A stretch of 64,000 bases of DNA from positions 11,390,562-11,454,561 of the forward strand of contig NC_046654.1 of the NCBI RefSeq assembly GCF_900324485.2, read 5' to 3'. Every line of letters begins with the position of its first letter. The first letter of the stretch is position 1. The notes beneath the pieces are model-generated. The model saw only the letters and a list, made by a program, of their open reading frames with translations, did not search any database and was not told the origin of the DNA. The DNA is from Mastacembelus armatus (taxonomy: Eukaryota; Chordata; Actinopteri; Synbranchiformes; Mastacembelidae). The translations under genes were made by a program, and so were the position numbers. Shown here one piece after another: positions 10,964 to 27,312 of this stretch.

Positions 10964-13171
10964 CTACAGTAATGGCATCATTTCACATATCCAGTTTCTC
11001 TGTCTCTCTGTGCAGCTTGCATCAAAGCGGGTCTTCCAGGGATTAGAGGAACTATAAACCACCATACCACAGTCTTCTCCCACCTGTCCCATGTTGTTTG
11101 GTTCACCATCCATCCAGTATCTTTGGAAAATCAAATCATTGAAAATAGAAATTAACATTATTATTATAGCATTTTAAGAGAACAGATATTCAGCTCTCAC
11201 CTTTGCTCCACCTCAGTGACGTTATTAATCCAGACCCACGTCCCCTCTGCCTTACTGTCAGTGAGACCAACCCAGAATGCGTCCTCCCACATATTAGGGC
11301 CACCTTTCATGTTTTCAATGGTATGACTTACAAATTTCTGTAAAAGCACATAAAGGAACTGATATTTTCAAACAGACACATTGTAAAATCCATTTCAACA
11401 TTGCTGATATATTCTTAGCAGCATTTACGCCTCTTTTTCATTAGTTTTCATCTCACCTGCTCCTCTTGGTTATCGATCACAACCAGATCAGCTCCACGAC
11501 TAACACAGTCTGCTCTGCTGTCTGGCCAGTTCTTTTTCACTTTATGAGACTCCAGGTAAGAAAAGAAATAACAGGACGAGTTGTAAAAAATCCAGTGGGT
11601 GAGGCATTTTCCACAACCTCCCTCCGGGAGAAACAAAAGATTTTTTTTGTCACTTCAGGTGTTTTGGGTTTTCTGACTTAACAGATTAAATTAAAACTGT
11701 ATCTCTAAGTTATGACATGTCTGTCTCACCAAAAAATGATATATTGGACTGCAGACTTGTCTTCTCTGTCCTCAGTGTCTCAATCTGTCTCTGATAAGCA
11801 TCATTGATGGCTTTCTGATGCTCAATCTGCACGTTCATCAGCGTGTGGTTTTTGAGCGCACTCTCTAAAGCCTTCTTGGCCTCCTCTTCAGATTCGGTCA
11901 GTTTGCTGTGGTTCAGGTAGTTCAGCTGATTGATGTGCGTTGTTGCATCTGAGTGGGAAACATGGAGGGAACCCTCTTTGACTTTGGCACCTGAAGAAGA
12001 GAAAACACACTCTCACCAACAAGCAAAAAGGATGTCAAAACAAATGTAGTGCTGTAGTCAAATACCTATTTTTAAAATAACTGAAGGAAAGTTTTATAAA
12101 TCCATCCATCCATTATCTATACCCACTTATTCCTATTAGGATCACAGGGAAATGCTGGAGCCTATCTCAACTCTCTTCAAGCAAAAGGCAGGGGTATACT
12201 GTGGATAGGTCATCAGTTTATCCCGAGGCGTTTTACAAATCCTTTGTGCTAAAGTCTTATAAAGATTGTTAAAATTGTTCTTTCTTTCAGGAGAAAAATG
12301 TTTGGCTTTTAAATTTGTAACAGGACAGGACTAAAAAGTCATCAAAAATGATTAAAAATGATACTCTTTGAATAAATGTTCTTATATAATGACCTAGCTC
12401 TGCACTGACTGTAGATTAAAGAGCTGTTTAAAAAATAGGCTCAAATATTTGTAGATATATTTTATTTCACAACAGTGAAAAAGTGTCAGTTCAACAATTT
12501 AAAATAAAACAGCAAAGAAACAGGGAAATGAAAGTTACTGTCATCTGTCATACTCACAGTTAATGCCAATAACAACAGCAGCTATCAGCAAAACAGCATT
12601 CAGCAGCCCCAGGCACAGTAGAATAAGTCGGGATCTTGGTAAAGTGGATCCACCTGTTTTCACAATATGTAAAATTTCATTGATTCAGGTTAAAGCTTCC
12701 AACATGAACATTCCTCCTTGGGTTAGAAAATAAAGTGGAGATTAGTTTAATTTCATTTGTCAATACTGAAAAAATGAAAACAAACCAAATATCACCATTA
12801 TTTTCCTGTAAAAGATGTTTTGCTTACTCAGCACTATCCACATAAAATCTAAATATTCTGGCTAACGTGAACTGTAAATGATATGATAAACAAACTACAG
12901 AAATGTAAACGCAAAGCTACAGTCACTGAGGCCTGGTTGTACAGTTGGAATATTTAACATGTATCTTCAATAGTTCTCTTCAATTACTAACGTTTTCATA
13001 AGAACATTTAACCAGTCACAAGGTAAAAAATAAGATACAATGAAAAAAGGACTAACCAGCTAAAAAAGCAACAGATCTATTAAACAGTGTTGGACCTTTC
13101 AAAGTCATACCTTGTCCAAATATCCCATAGAAAGTGGCGTTTTCATTTGTCCTTCTCTGTGGAGTTTCCAT
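10964..13171 (-). CDS. C-type lectin-like type II receptor gene E, with a lost 3' splice-site AG
   Basis: Six coding exons by homology to gene C: 13171-13111, 12653-12558, 11990-11730, 11623-11457, 11337-11201 and 11120-10964, 292 aa if spliced like C. Exons 1 and 2 encode the same peptides as gene C; stalk and exon 4 are nearly identical. The last exon differs: GEPNN, MGQVGEDCGMVVYSSSN, TRFDASC, ending CEMMPLL. EPN is kept but WND is RFD. The acceptor before exon 4 reads CCCGG|AGGGAG where C and D have CCCAG|AGGGAG. The AG two bases downstream would shift the frame. The AG six bases downstream (exon start 11617) keeps frame and loses two residues. The gene may therefore make a slightly shorter protein, splice poorly, or be an early pseudogene. 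No stop or frameshift was seen within its exons. Confidence 0.75.
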
Positions 13172-13393
13172 CACTGTGCAGTGCACTGCCCATTCAACAG
13201 TTTCTCTCCTCTTTTATAGCCACAAGAAGAGGAGTGGGTTTGACTAGGACTGCTTCTTTCTATTTGTGAACTTTTCCTTATACTGTGTATTTATGTACAT
13301 CTATGGGTTAATGTTTGAATTAAAGTTAAGAATAAGAAAATAAAGTTCATGAATTCTCAGTGAAACTTGAGATTATGGATTTACAGAGGTATT
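11190..13393. repeat. Segmental duplication, copy 2 (matches 5135-6995)
   Basis: Carries lectin gene E exons 5 to 1 and about 220 bp upstream. It differs from copy 1 mainly by a repeat insertion near 12105-12236 in intron 2, by about 300 extra bases in intron 1 (about 12690-13070), and by scattered substitutions. Confidence 0.85.
12105..12236 (-). repeat. Teleost interspersed repeat, 3' fragment
   Basis: Starts with TCCATCCATCCATTATCTA and continues with GGAGCCTATCTCAACTC and GGATAGGTCATCAGTTTA. This is the reverse complement of the tail of the longer copies at 59713-60058 and 56880-57250. It sits in intron 2 of lectin gene E and is missing from the same intron of gene C, so it is either a post-duplication insertion in E or a loss in C. 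Confidence 0.65.
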
Positions 13394-14085
13394 ACTGGGA
13401 AAACTCTTTCCACTCCAAGTATTAGTCACCAGTCTAATTATTGTTCAGTGCCCTGCCCATGGACTGTTAGGGCATAAAGGGCCACTCCAGGAGGTTCACA
13501 TTGTTTTATGTCACGTGTGTGAGACTTTGACTTTGGGTTGTTTTGGGGAAATGTATCTTATCTAAAGCCAGTTGCCATGCAGGCTGCAATTTGGCAAATT
13601 CATGTTTCACAAGTCTTCCTGCGCCTCCTGCCAGGATATAACATGAGTTTGACACCCAGAGACTTCATAATGGGGAAGACGTGTTTCTGCTGATGTCTAG
13701 TATTTGGCTGTATGCGTTGCAATGCCATGTGGAAATATTTTCACAGAAATATTTCATTTTCATCATTAAGTTGTGTGATTGAGCAATCATTTTCTGCATG
13801 TTGACTCACTTGTGAACCTTCAGAGTCCGCCAGAGCACCAGCTGGTTGAAGTCAACCTGCAAGCTGTTTTATTCTCTTCTTTTGTTTTTATAAATGCGTC
13901 ACTATCCTGAGGGATGTGTTTTACACCCTTCTTTGCAGTGACTTCAGTCTAACAACAAATGAAATAAGATCACGACAAACCTCGCTGGTTAAATCACGCT
14001 TTCTGCTATAGCACAAATGAAGAGGCACTGTTGTTAATATATAATCAATGCATTTATTCATGAGGTGGCTTATTTGACGCTTGAA
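13394..14085. other. Spacer between lectin genes E and F
   Basis: No gene recognised. A minus-strand AATAAA at about 14053-14058 lies shortly after the gene F stop codon at 14086-14088 and is a plausible polyadenylation signal. Confidence 0.4.
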
Positions 14086-16301
14086 CTAGTTGGGTTGCAT
14101 TTCACATAACCATTCTCTGGCATCTTGGCAATTTCCATCAAACCATGTTCTCATGGGGGTATCTATGTTTATAAGTGCTCCACAGTCCTCACCCTGTGCT
14201 CCGTGGTTGTTGGGCTCCCCTTGTATCCAGTACCTAAAGCAAGGTTCATGTTACACTTTCACAATAGATGATGTTACAATGTAAGTTTGGAGCATATGTC
14301 AGTAACAGGTCACCACTGAACATCTGTCTACTTTGATGAAATTGATTTAATCGCATATGTTTGAGAAATATTTCAGTCAGATTTTAGTCTTTAGGTAAAC
14401 TAGAAGGCTCAGTTTCTGATTTAATGAATAAGTTTCCACCTAGTCAGAGAACTGCTTGTAAGATTTATGGTCTAATTTAATTAAGATATTACCATCAACA
14501 CATCTGAAACTCCTTAACACAGCAACACTGCATAGCAAGTATTAAGTGTCTTACCCTCCATCTTGCAGAGTCACATTATTTACCCACACCCAAGTGCCCT
14601 CTGTCTGAATATCTGTAATGCCAATCCAAACTCCCACGGGCCTGCTCCACCATGGTCGAACACTACGATCCAGTTTTGGTAGGTTCTCAAAAAGACTGAC
14701 CTAGACAAACAGAAGTGAAGTTAGAATTCTAGTTTCATACCAAAATCAATGTTAAAGGCATATTGTGACTGCAACATGAAAAATACAGTTAGCTGTGGAA
14801 TAAAATTGATGACAATACAATAAATATTAGTAACCTTACTTAATGTTCAGCACTGACAGTACTGCTTTACTTATTTATGTGTTGACTCAGCTAGATGGTA
14901 ATAATAATAAGACGGTACTTTGTTGTGGTGTTGTAATGGACTGCTTTTTCTGCTTTTGTTCCACTTAATAAAGTTACCTTTAGATCTGATCAGAATTATA
15001 CAATTATACAGTTGTTAGAATTATTCATTTACATCATTGTAAAACATATGTGTTCATTTTTACACAGTTATATATGATAGTTATTTAACATTAATTAAAT
15101 CCAGTTTTACTACTTCTTTAAAGACATGTGAGTGATCTCCAGGTAGAATGTTTTGAGTGATGGACTAGTAGTGGTTTGTTTTCACTGTTTTGCATCAATA
15201 GCATTTACTAATAAGAGACTACTGTGCATGAAGTGTAGCTACATAAAAACATGAAATATATCACTGCCTATCACCCTTTACTCTCTGGTTTACAGCATAC
15301 TGCACCCACCTGCTCCTCCAAATTATCAATCACAGCCAAATCAGCTCCACGACCGATGCAGTCTGCTCTGCTGTCTGACCAGGTCTTTAAGGGATTTGAT
15401 GCAGCTTTAGCATGGAAATAGCACGATGTGTTTAATAAAACCCATCCTGAGCGGCATCGTCCACAACTTTCCTCTGTTAAAAAAATTAAAAGTACTTCAA
15501 AAATACCACAAGAGGACACGGCGTGTTTCCAAAATGCACTAAGAATGTGTACGCAATATAGCCTCTCACGCATATCAGATGCAGCGGCCATCAGTGTAGC
15601 TCTCTCCACCTGAAGCGTCTCAAGCTGCCCCTGAACCGCATCACTGATGGTCTTATTCTGTTCTAACTGCAGCTTAAGTTGTTGATGAATTATGACTTCC
15701 GTCTCTAATGCTTGTTTGGCCATTTCTTCACTTTTGATAGCTTCACTCTGCATTCTCTGAAGATGCTTCACCTCTATAATGAGTGTTTGCGGTATCATTT
15801 GCTGGGTAGAGGATTCATTACTCACACTGCCACCTGTGATTGATAGAGATAAGACAGCCAATACATTGTTACCAATCCATATCACTGGGTATTTAAAGGG
15901 TAAACACACTTAATGAAATAAACCTAGTAAATGTTGTCCATACACTACTAAATATATTGGTCAGTGCAGTGTAGTGAAGTGAAGATTCAACACCTCCCTT
16001 GAAGCAGCTGTACTCACAGTAAATCCCAATAACAACAGCAGTTAACAGCAGAATAGTGTTCAGCAGCCCTAGACACACGGTAATCACTAGATACAGTGGA
16101 AGCCTTTTGGACCCAACTCTGATGGAGCGCGACAGTCCTGAACAAACAGTTTGATGTGAGCTCCACATTAACAAGAGATCATAATGCATGAAGTTTCATA
16201 CCATTATTAAAAGGTCAGTTTGAAAACACAAGTGTACCTTTGCTTCCTGTAACAGGATGAAATGATTTGCCATCTGTGCTATAGTCATCATTTGAAATCA
16301 T
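14086..16301 (-). CDS. C-type lectin-like type II receptor gene F
   Basis: Six coding exons: 16301-16238, 16137-16018, 15833-15570, 15473-15310, 14700-14555 and 14233-14086, 301 aa. The tail starts MISNDDYSTDGKSFHP. The membrane exon reads LPLYLVITVCLGLLNTILL. The stalk is a clear coiled coil (QSEAIKSEEMAKQALETEV). The lectin domain shows CGRCRSGWVLLNTSCYF, DCIGRGADLAVIDNLEEQ, VWIGITDIQTEGTWVWVNN, then GEPNN, GEDC and WFDGNC, ending WLCEMQPN. EPN is kept; WND has become WFD. This is the most divergent of the five complete genes, with longer introns (about 600 bp before exon 5, 320 bp before exon 6), and it stands at the upstream end of the array. All splice sites are canonical. Confidence 0.86.
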
Positions 16302-17289
16302 GTTTGTATATCCCACTGGTCTTCAAGTTTTCACTCAGAAACCTTCCTTCGGTGTCACTTGTTGTACACGGTGCACCATAGATGATTTACCTGCCCTTTT
16401 ATCTGTGTCAGGCAGCTGCTGTGTCAATATTACAAAATTCTGTCCACGTGTGTTTGTGTGTGTGTGTGTGCTTACGTTAGGCTAGTTGTGGTCCTGATAC
16501 CTTTAGTTTGAATGTGAAACTGTCTCCTCATGGTCTTAAATATTGCTGTCCTCTCCCTCATATATGAAATTGTCTCCTCCAAGTCTTGTTCTTTTATTTG
16601 TTGTTATTTTATGTTCAGATTGGAAAGGACTATAGACTTAATGACAGACCGACACTCTGCTTTGGCAGGTTGTTGTATTTTGACCACATAGGGAAAATTT
16701 AAGCAAATGTGAGTAAATTTATGTTCTCTACATCTGGAAACATGAGTTATGATCCAGTTAGATGTGGGGCATTTTAAATGGGTGGCCATCTTTCACAAAT
16801 ATTGATGCTTGCATGCTAACATTTGGTGTTAAACACAAAGTACAAGCTGATGGAAACTGATGACAATGAAAAGTTGAGAGGATCAATACAAAACAATGCA
16901 ATTTTTGGAATCTCTCATTAAAGAGCCACATCATATAAATGATGATCCATGTATTTGTTCATCTTACAATGATCCTGGGTTGTTTGTAGGATTTCAGCCT
17001 CCTCAAAGACCAGACATCCAGCCTGGATACAGCTCAACATGCACTCATGTAATATTCATTTACTTCTGTTCTATGCAACCTACTGTGGAAAGCACTGATT
17101 ATTTCAAGGTAGTAGATAAACTCAAAGGACTAGTGTTGGAATATTTTCAGGACATCTCGATGTTTTTCACAATTAACTGCAGATTTTACTACAGCGTGGC
17201 AGCAGTTGGAGATAGGCACCATGGCAGGATGCACTGATTCTCTTTTAGTTTTTAGAAGGTTATTATCAGAGCATCTAAGTGTGTTGTAG
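16302..17289. other. Spacer upstream of the lectin array
   Basis: Promoter side of lectin gene F, a short TG run near 16448-16470, and AT-rich DNA. An open frame at 16896-17237 on the plus strand has no sequence I recognise. It could be part of the LINE relic that follows, but I cannot show it. Confidence 0.3.
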
Positions 17290-17620
17290 GAGGAGAGAGG
17301 CTTCAGTCAGGGCAGCACACCCCACCCATAAGGGAATATATGGATGACATGACATTACAGCACCATGTACCAAAAGGCTGTTGGATAAGTTGAACACTGA
17401 CATGGGGGCTAGGGTTAAGGTTAAGCAAGCGAAATCTAGAAGTATTTTAATGGTAACAAGTGCACTATCAAGCAAAAGGTTTTGTATAGTGGAAAAGGGA
17501 AATCCAACAGTGTTAGAGAAGCCTGTTAAAGATTTAGGTGCAGTAGGTGTTATGTTGCATATCCAAAGCCTGAGACTGCAGATAGTGACTGACATTATAA
17601 GTGTAGAGAGAATAGAGGCC
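17290..17620 (+). mobile_element. LINE (non-LTR) reverse transcriptase relic
   Basis: At 17334-17354 the frame reads EYMDDMT, the Y/F-x-D-D catalytic core of reverse transcriptases. About 50 bases on, in a shifted frame, come VKQAKSRSILMV and NPTVLEKPVKDLG. These resemble the KPxKSRSLVLKKGK and IPTVxEKPVKSLGK stretches that follow the FMDDLT core in some fish non-LTR elements. The frames are broken, so it is a fossil. The clade is uncertain. Confidence 0.5.
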
Positions 17621-17794
17621 TTTGCTTTTAATGAACGTCAGAGTGGTAATTCAGGTATAACTGGTAACTTCCTATCCACTAGTAGAACTACTGACAGCAA
17701 CCAAGACACTGAGCGGGATATAGCGGGATGTGTGAAATTGCCTAACAAGCTGGTGGGGCTGACCATGGCAGTTTAGCTAAAGCCGATACACTAT

Positions 17795-17905
17795 AGTTGG
17801 ACTCTCTAACCCTGGTCCTTGAGCACTACTGTCCTGCTTGTTTTCCAGATATCCCTGCCCTACTCATTGCTGATTACCTGGATCAGGTGTATTCTGCCTT
17901 TGGTG
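17795..17905. mobile_element. Left part of a fold-back (MITE-like) element split by a hAT-like insertion
   Basis: GTTGGACTCTCTAACCCTGG, TGCTTGTTTTCCAGATATCC and GATTACCTGGATCAGGTGT match the arm of the fold-back element at 52203-52695. Its continuation, GGTTGGAGTGTCAGAGG, resumes at about 18839 after the inserted element. Confidence 0.5.
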
Positions 17906-18838
17906 CAGGGGTGATTTTAGACTCTTTTTAGGGGCTCAAGCACACCTAGATTTCATCTCAGCACCCCTAAAAAATAAAGATAATTATTAATCATTAGGCC
18001 TATTTCTAACTAGTGAACAAACATGTTAATTTTGCGAACATGTTTTGTGCCACTTATGTAAAAGCAATGTAGAAGAAGAAGATAGCTGTGGATTTCATGG
18101 TGGAGATTAAACCCACAAGTTAGTTGAAAAGCAAATAGAGGTGCTGCCTGTTCTGACTGTGAATATTTAATCAATACTGTGACTTAGAAAGTGTGTGTTA
18201 CAGCTCCATGGTGTGAATATTGTCAAACAATGTTAGCTGACTTAGCTGCACACTTGCCAGGTAATGAGCTACTGTAACTGATGCATTTCATTGCTTTAGT
18301 GTAAGTGCAATGAAATAGCAATAATGTGTAGTATTATAAAGAACTGCAGTTATTCTTCTTCATCAACAAATGAAAGAAAACTCAGTTGTATGTTTACAGC
18401 AGACATAAGGGTAACTCTGCTCCACATGGCACATTAACAAACCACTGCTAAGCTGTGTGCAGTTTTTATGTTGGCATTACACGAAATCTGTTCTTCCATA
18501 GATGGAGACTTTGCTTTTTCAGACAACCAGGTTCAGGTGAGAAAGTGAGGTCAAAATGACACTACCTGACTGTGTGGCTCATATCAACCTAATATACCAT
18601 TAGAATAATGTTATAAATCAGTATGGATCAATTCATACTGTTTATTAGATTATAGATTGTCTGATTGAATGTTAAGTTTGCTATTTGGTTGACAGCACAG
18701 AGAAGCAGGGAGGAGGACAGGACAAGTGGCGAGAGCAGGCTTTAGTCCCCAGATAGACGTGGGAGTGAGCATATGGCCCTGTATTAATGACACATTGTGC
18801 TCAGCCCCCCTAAAAGTCTGGTCCTAGGATCGCCCCTG
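17906..18838. mobile_element. Non-autonomous hAT-like DNA transposon
   Basis: The left end reads CAGGGGTGATTTTAGAC and, further in, TTTTTAGGGGCTCAAGCACA. The reverse complement of the right end reads CAGGGGCGATCCTAG, then CTTTTAGGGGGGCTGAGCACA. CAGGGG-type ends are typical of hAT elements. The flanking 8-mers (17898-17905 and 18839-18846) agree at five of eight positions, so the target-site duplication is decayed. No transposase was seen in the roughly 930-bp interior. Confidence 0.5.
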
Positions 18839-18860
18839 GGTTGGAGTGTCAGAGGTAATA

Positions 18861-19628
18861 TCTCTTGAAGTAAGTAAAATGAATTAAAATTGCGAACTTA
18901 ACAGTTTATAAAATGTAGACCACTCTTTATATATGATACGTCCCTTATTTATAGGGAATCTTATTGATACGTGCTGCTTGTAAAATACTTTCCAAACCTC
19001 AAACTGTGGATGTAACTATGTAACTAACCCAGGCCGCCTCAATTGACAGTTTCCGGGTTTGAGCGCTTGGAGAGGATGGACGATTTTTCGGATTGTTGTT
19101 GTCTCTTCGTCCAGTCCAGCCATTTTCAAACCATCTATTACTTGTTTAATGGCTAGTCAGACCTACATAACCTGTTTTAGAGAGGTGAACTTTCCATGAG
19201 AGGTCGGTATTTTGTTGTTCCAGGCGGCGCTGCACTTTCTTCTTGTTAGTGTTAGCAAAGTGAAGCTAACCCGACAGCTAACCCTAACCGGAAACGCGCT
19301 CCTCTGGCTTTCATCGTAAAATCCAACCCGACGCGACAGACAACAACACTTTTATTCTGAAAACTCAAAAGTTGCCTGAGTGTCGTCATTTTTGTTGTGT
19401 CAAACTTGATACTGGTTCAACTACTATAGTTTCACGCATTTTGCTACGTAATATTTTTTACACATTGTATATTTGAGCAGCGTTGAGGCCTCTGGTTGTA
19501 CTCGTACTTTGAAAAGTGTCTTTATTAGCGGGTATCAGACGCGCGTGCAGTTTTGTAGGAGTCTTTCAGAAGGACTTTCGTTGGGCCTGTTCGGGTTATT
19601 TCCATCACTGCCACTGGCCTAAACAGAA
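18861..19628 (+). promoter_or_regulatory. NEK9 promoter and 5' UTR region
   Basis: This is the sequence directly upstream of the NEK9 start codon. It becomes richer in CpG from about 19240 and holds an ETS-type CCGGAAA at 19288-19294. No TATA box stands out, which suits a broadly expressed gene. The exact transcription start was not determined. Confidence 0.45.
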
Positions 19629-25555
<5,927 letters not shown>

Positions 25556-27312
25556 AATTTAAGCTGCAGATTTTGAAACAGTGGGAGAAGTGTCATAACT
25601 CTTAGCACATCTTGAATTAAACAAGCTGGTTAGGTGGAAGGTGGAGTTTCACTTAGAGGTGCATTCTTATGACCACCTACAATTATGTTACAGTATACAC
25701 GTTTGACAATGCTCAAGTTGCATGATTACATTTTACTAGATTTGTAATACTGTATAACACGTTGCACACTTGCATATGCACACTGGTGTTCAACTGGGTG
25801 AGGTGATCTAGCTAGTTTCTCTCCACAGACTGAAATGTTGGCTGGATTCAACATGAAGCATTGGACCTTGACACCTGCGAAATACAATCTGATCATAGTG
25901 TTATTCTGCAATGTGAATGTTAAGTTTGTGTGTCAGTTGTATTATTGACCTTTAGTGATATCAGCATTGAGTGCTCAGTCCTTAGTGCCTTAGATATTTG
26001 TATTTGTCACTTAAAATGTCAGACAAGCCTATGCAAATATGAAGCTGTTTGCCAATGAATCCATGTTAACTTTTTCTTTTCTCAAATGATGAGATTTGTG
26101 AAGATTGGCAGCCGGTTTGAAGTCCTTACTCATGTTGGGGCCATCTTCTGATGTGAAAACATAGCTGTATTATGTATCTTTTTTTTTTTATTATTTGAAT
26201 TGCATCTGATATTCCTTAAAAGTACAGTGCCAAATACGAAGGTCTCAAAAACCTTTTTTTTTCCATATTTATCAGATATGTTAGCTATTATGAACATATT
26301 CTAATTGTCTCATTCAGACTCACCTATCTTATTTGCATATTTTATTGTCATATAAAAGTATTTGTGTGAAACACCAAAACTACTGATTTGTTTTTTAGCT
26401 ATTAGGTCACTTTTTCTTCTTGCTTTCTTTGACTCTTGAGTTGAGATTAGCACATATAGTTCTAGCTTCTTTGTGGCACATATGAGTGCTTGAACTGTTC
26501 TTAGAACGCGGAGAGCTTGGTCTTGAACACATAATATAGCTGACCTTGCAGCTATATTATGCAGCTTCAGGGTTGCAGCTTCATTTTCTTATTGTATTTT
26601 TTTTTTCTTCTTAATTTTATCTATCTGGTATTTTCTGAATTGTTATACTGTATTTTGCATAATTTGTGAAAATAGCAGTAAATGCATTCTTTTTTTTGAG
26701 GCCCATTGGCTTTGTTTATTGGTGTGTTATATGTCTAGATGTCAACAGGGTGATACTGGCAGTATTTTCATGCAGTGATATGCAATGTTAAATACAGTCA
26801 GAATGACTTAGCAAGCTATGGACACCAAAATTTGTGCAATTATGACATTTTTTTGATTTTTTTTTATACAGTTTGACAGGATTTAAAATGTGGTTGTTTT
26901 TTTTTTATTTACAACAGTTCAGTAAATATTTTAAAGATGTAACAATTGTATAAACACTCTTACAGTCACACTGTTGTTTCTCGCTTTGCGTAACAGCCAC
27001 AAATAAAACACCTGTTTTTTATGTGTGTATATTCGATATTTCCACAATACAAGCTGTAATATTGTGTATGTACTTCTGTATATTGATATACGCTATTCTT
27101 GTAAAGAGCTGGAACTTTCTTAGCCAGTTCTGTTTATTTAATAGTGACTACTGATACAATGTAGGCAAACCGAGAAAATTCTAGTAAAAGATTATATTAA
27201 ACAATTTAGGCTCCAGTGACAGTAGCGATTGGGGAGTTGATGTGTTGACATCTGAGGATTTCATGTTGAAATTTTCCAGTGTCAAAAGTGTTGGGAGTCA
27301 ATTTAGGTTGAC
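25556..27312. other. NEK9 3' UTR and convergent 3' end of ZC2HC1C
   Basis: AT-rich sequence without coding potential. A plus-strand AATAAA at 27002-27007 probably ends NEK9. A minus-strand AATAAA (27133-27138) probably ends ZC2HC1C. The two genes thus converge with little space between their ends. Confidence 0.55.
26530..26561 (+). repeat. Perfect 13-bp hairpin in the NEK9 3' UTR
   Basis: CATAATATAGCTG (26530-26542) and CAGCTATATTATG (26549-26561) are exact reverse complements separated by six bases. On NEK9 mRNA this would form a stable stem-loop. Confidence 0.8.

Noticed and set aside
12105-12130. The TCCATCCATCCAT run as a tandem array or CRISPR-like repeat
   Set aside because: It is the tail of a dispersed fish repeat with further family sequence following it, with no spacers or regular units.
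16896-17776. Two open frames as possible host genes
   Set aside because: The second shows a reverse transcriptase trace in broken frames. The first has no recognisable sequence. Neither has a gene-like exon structure.
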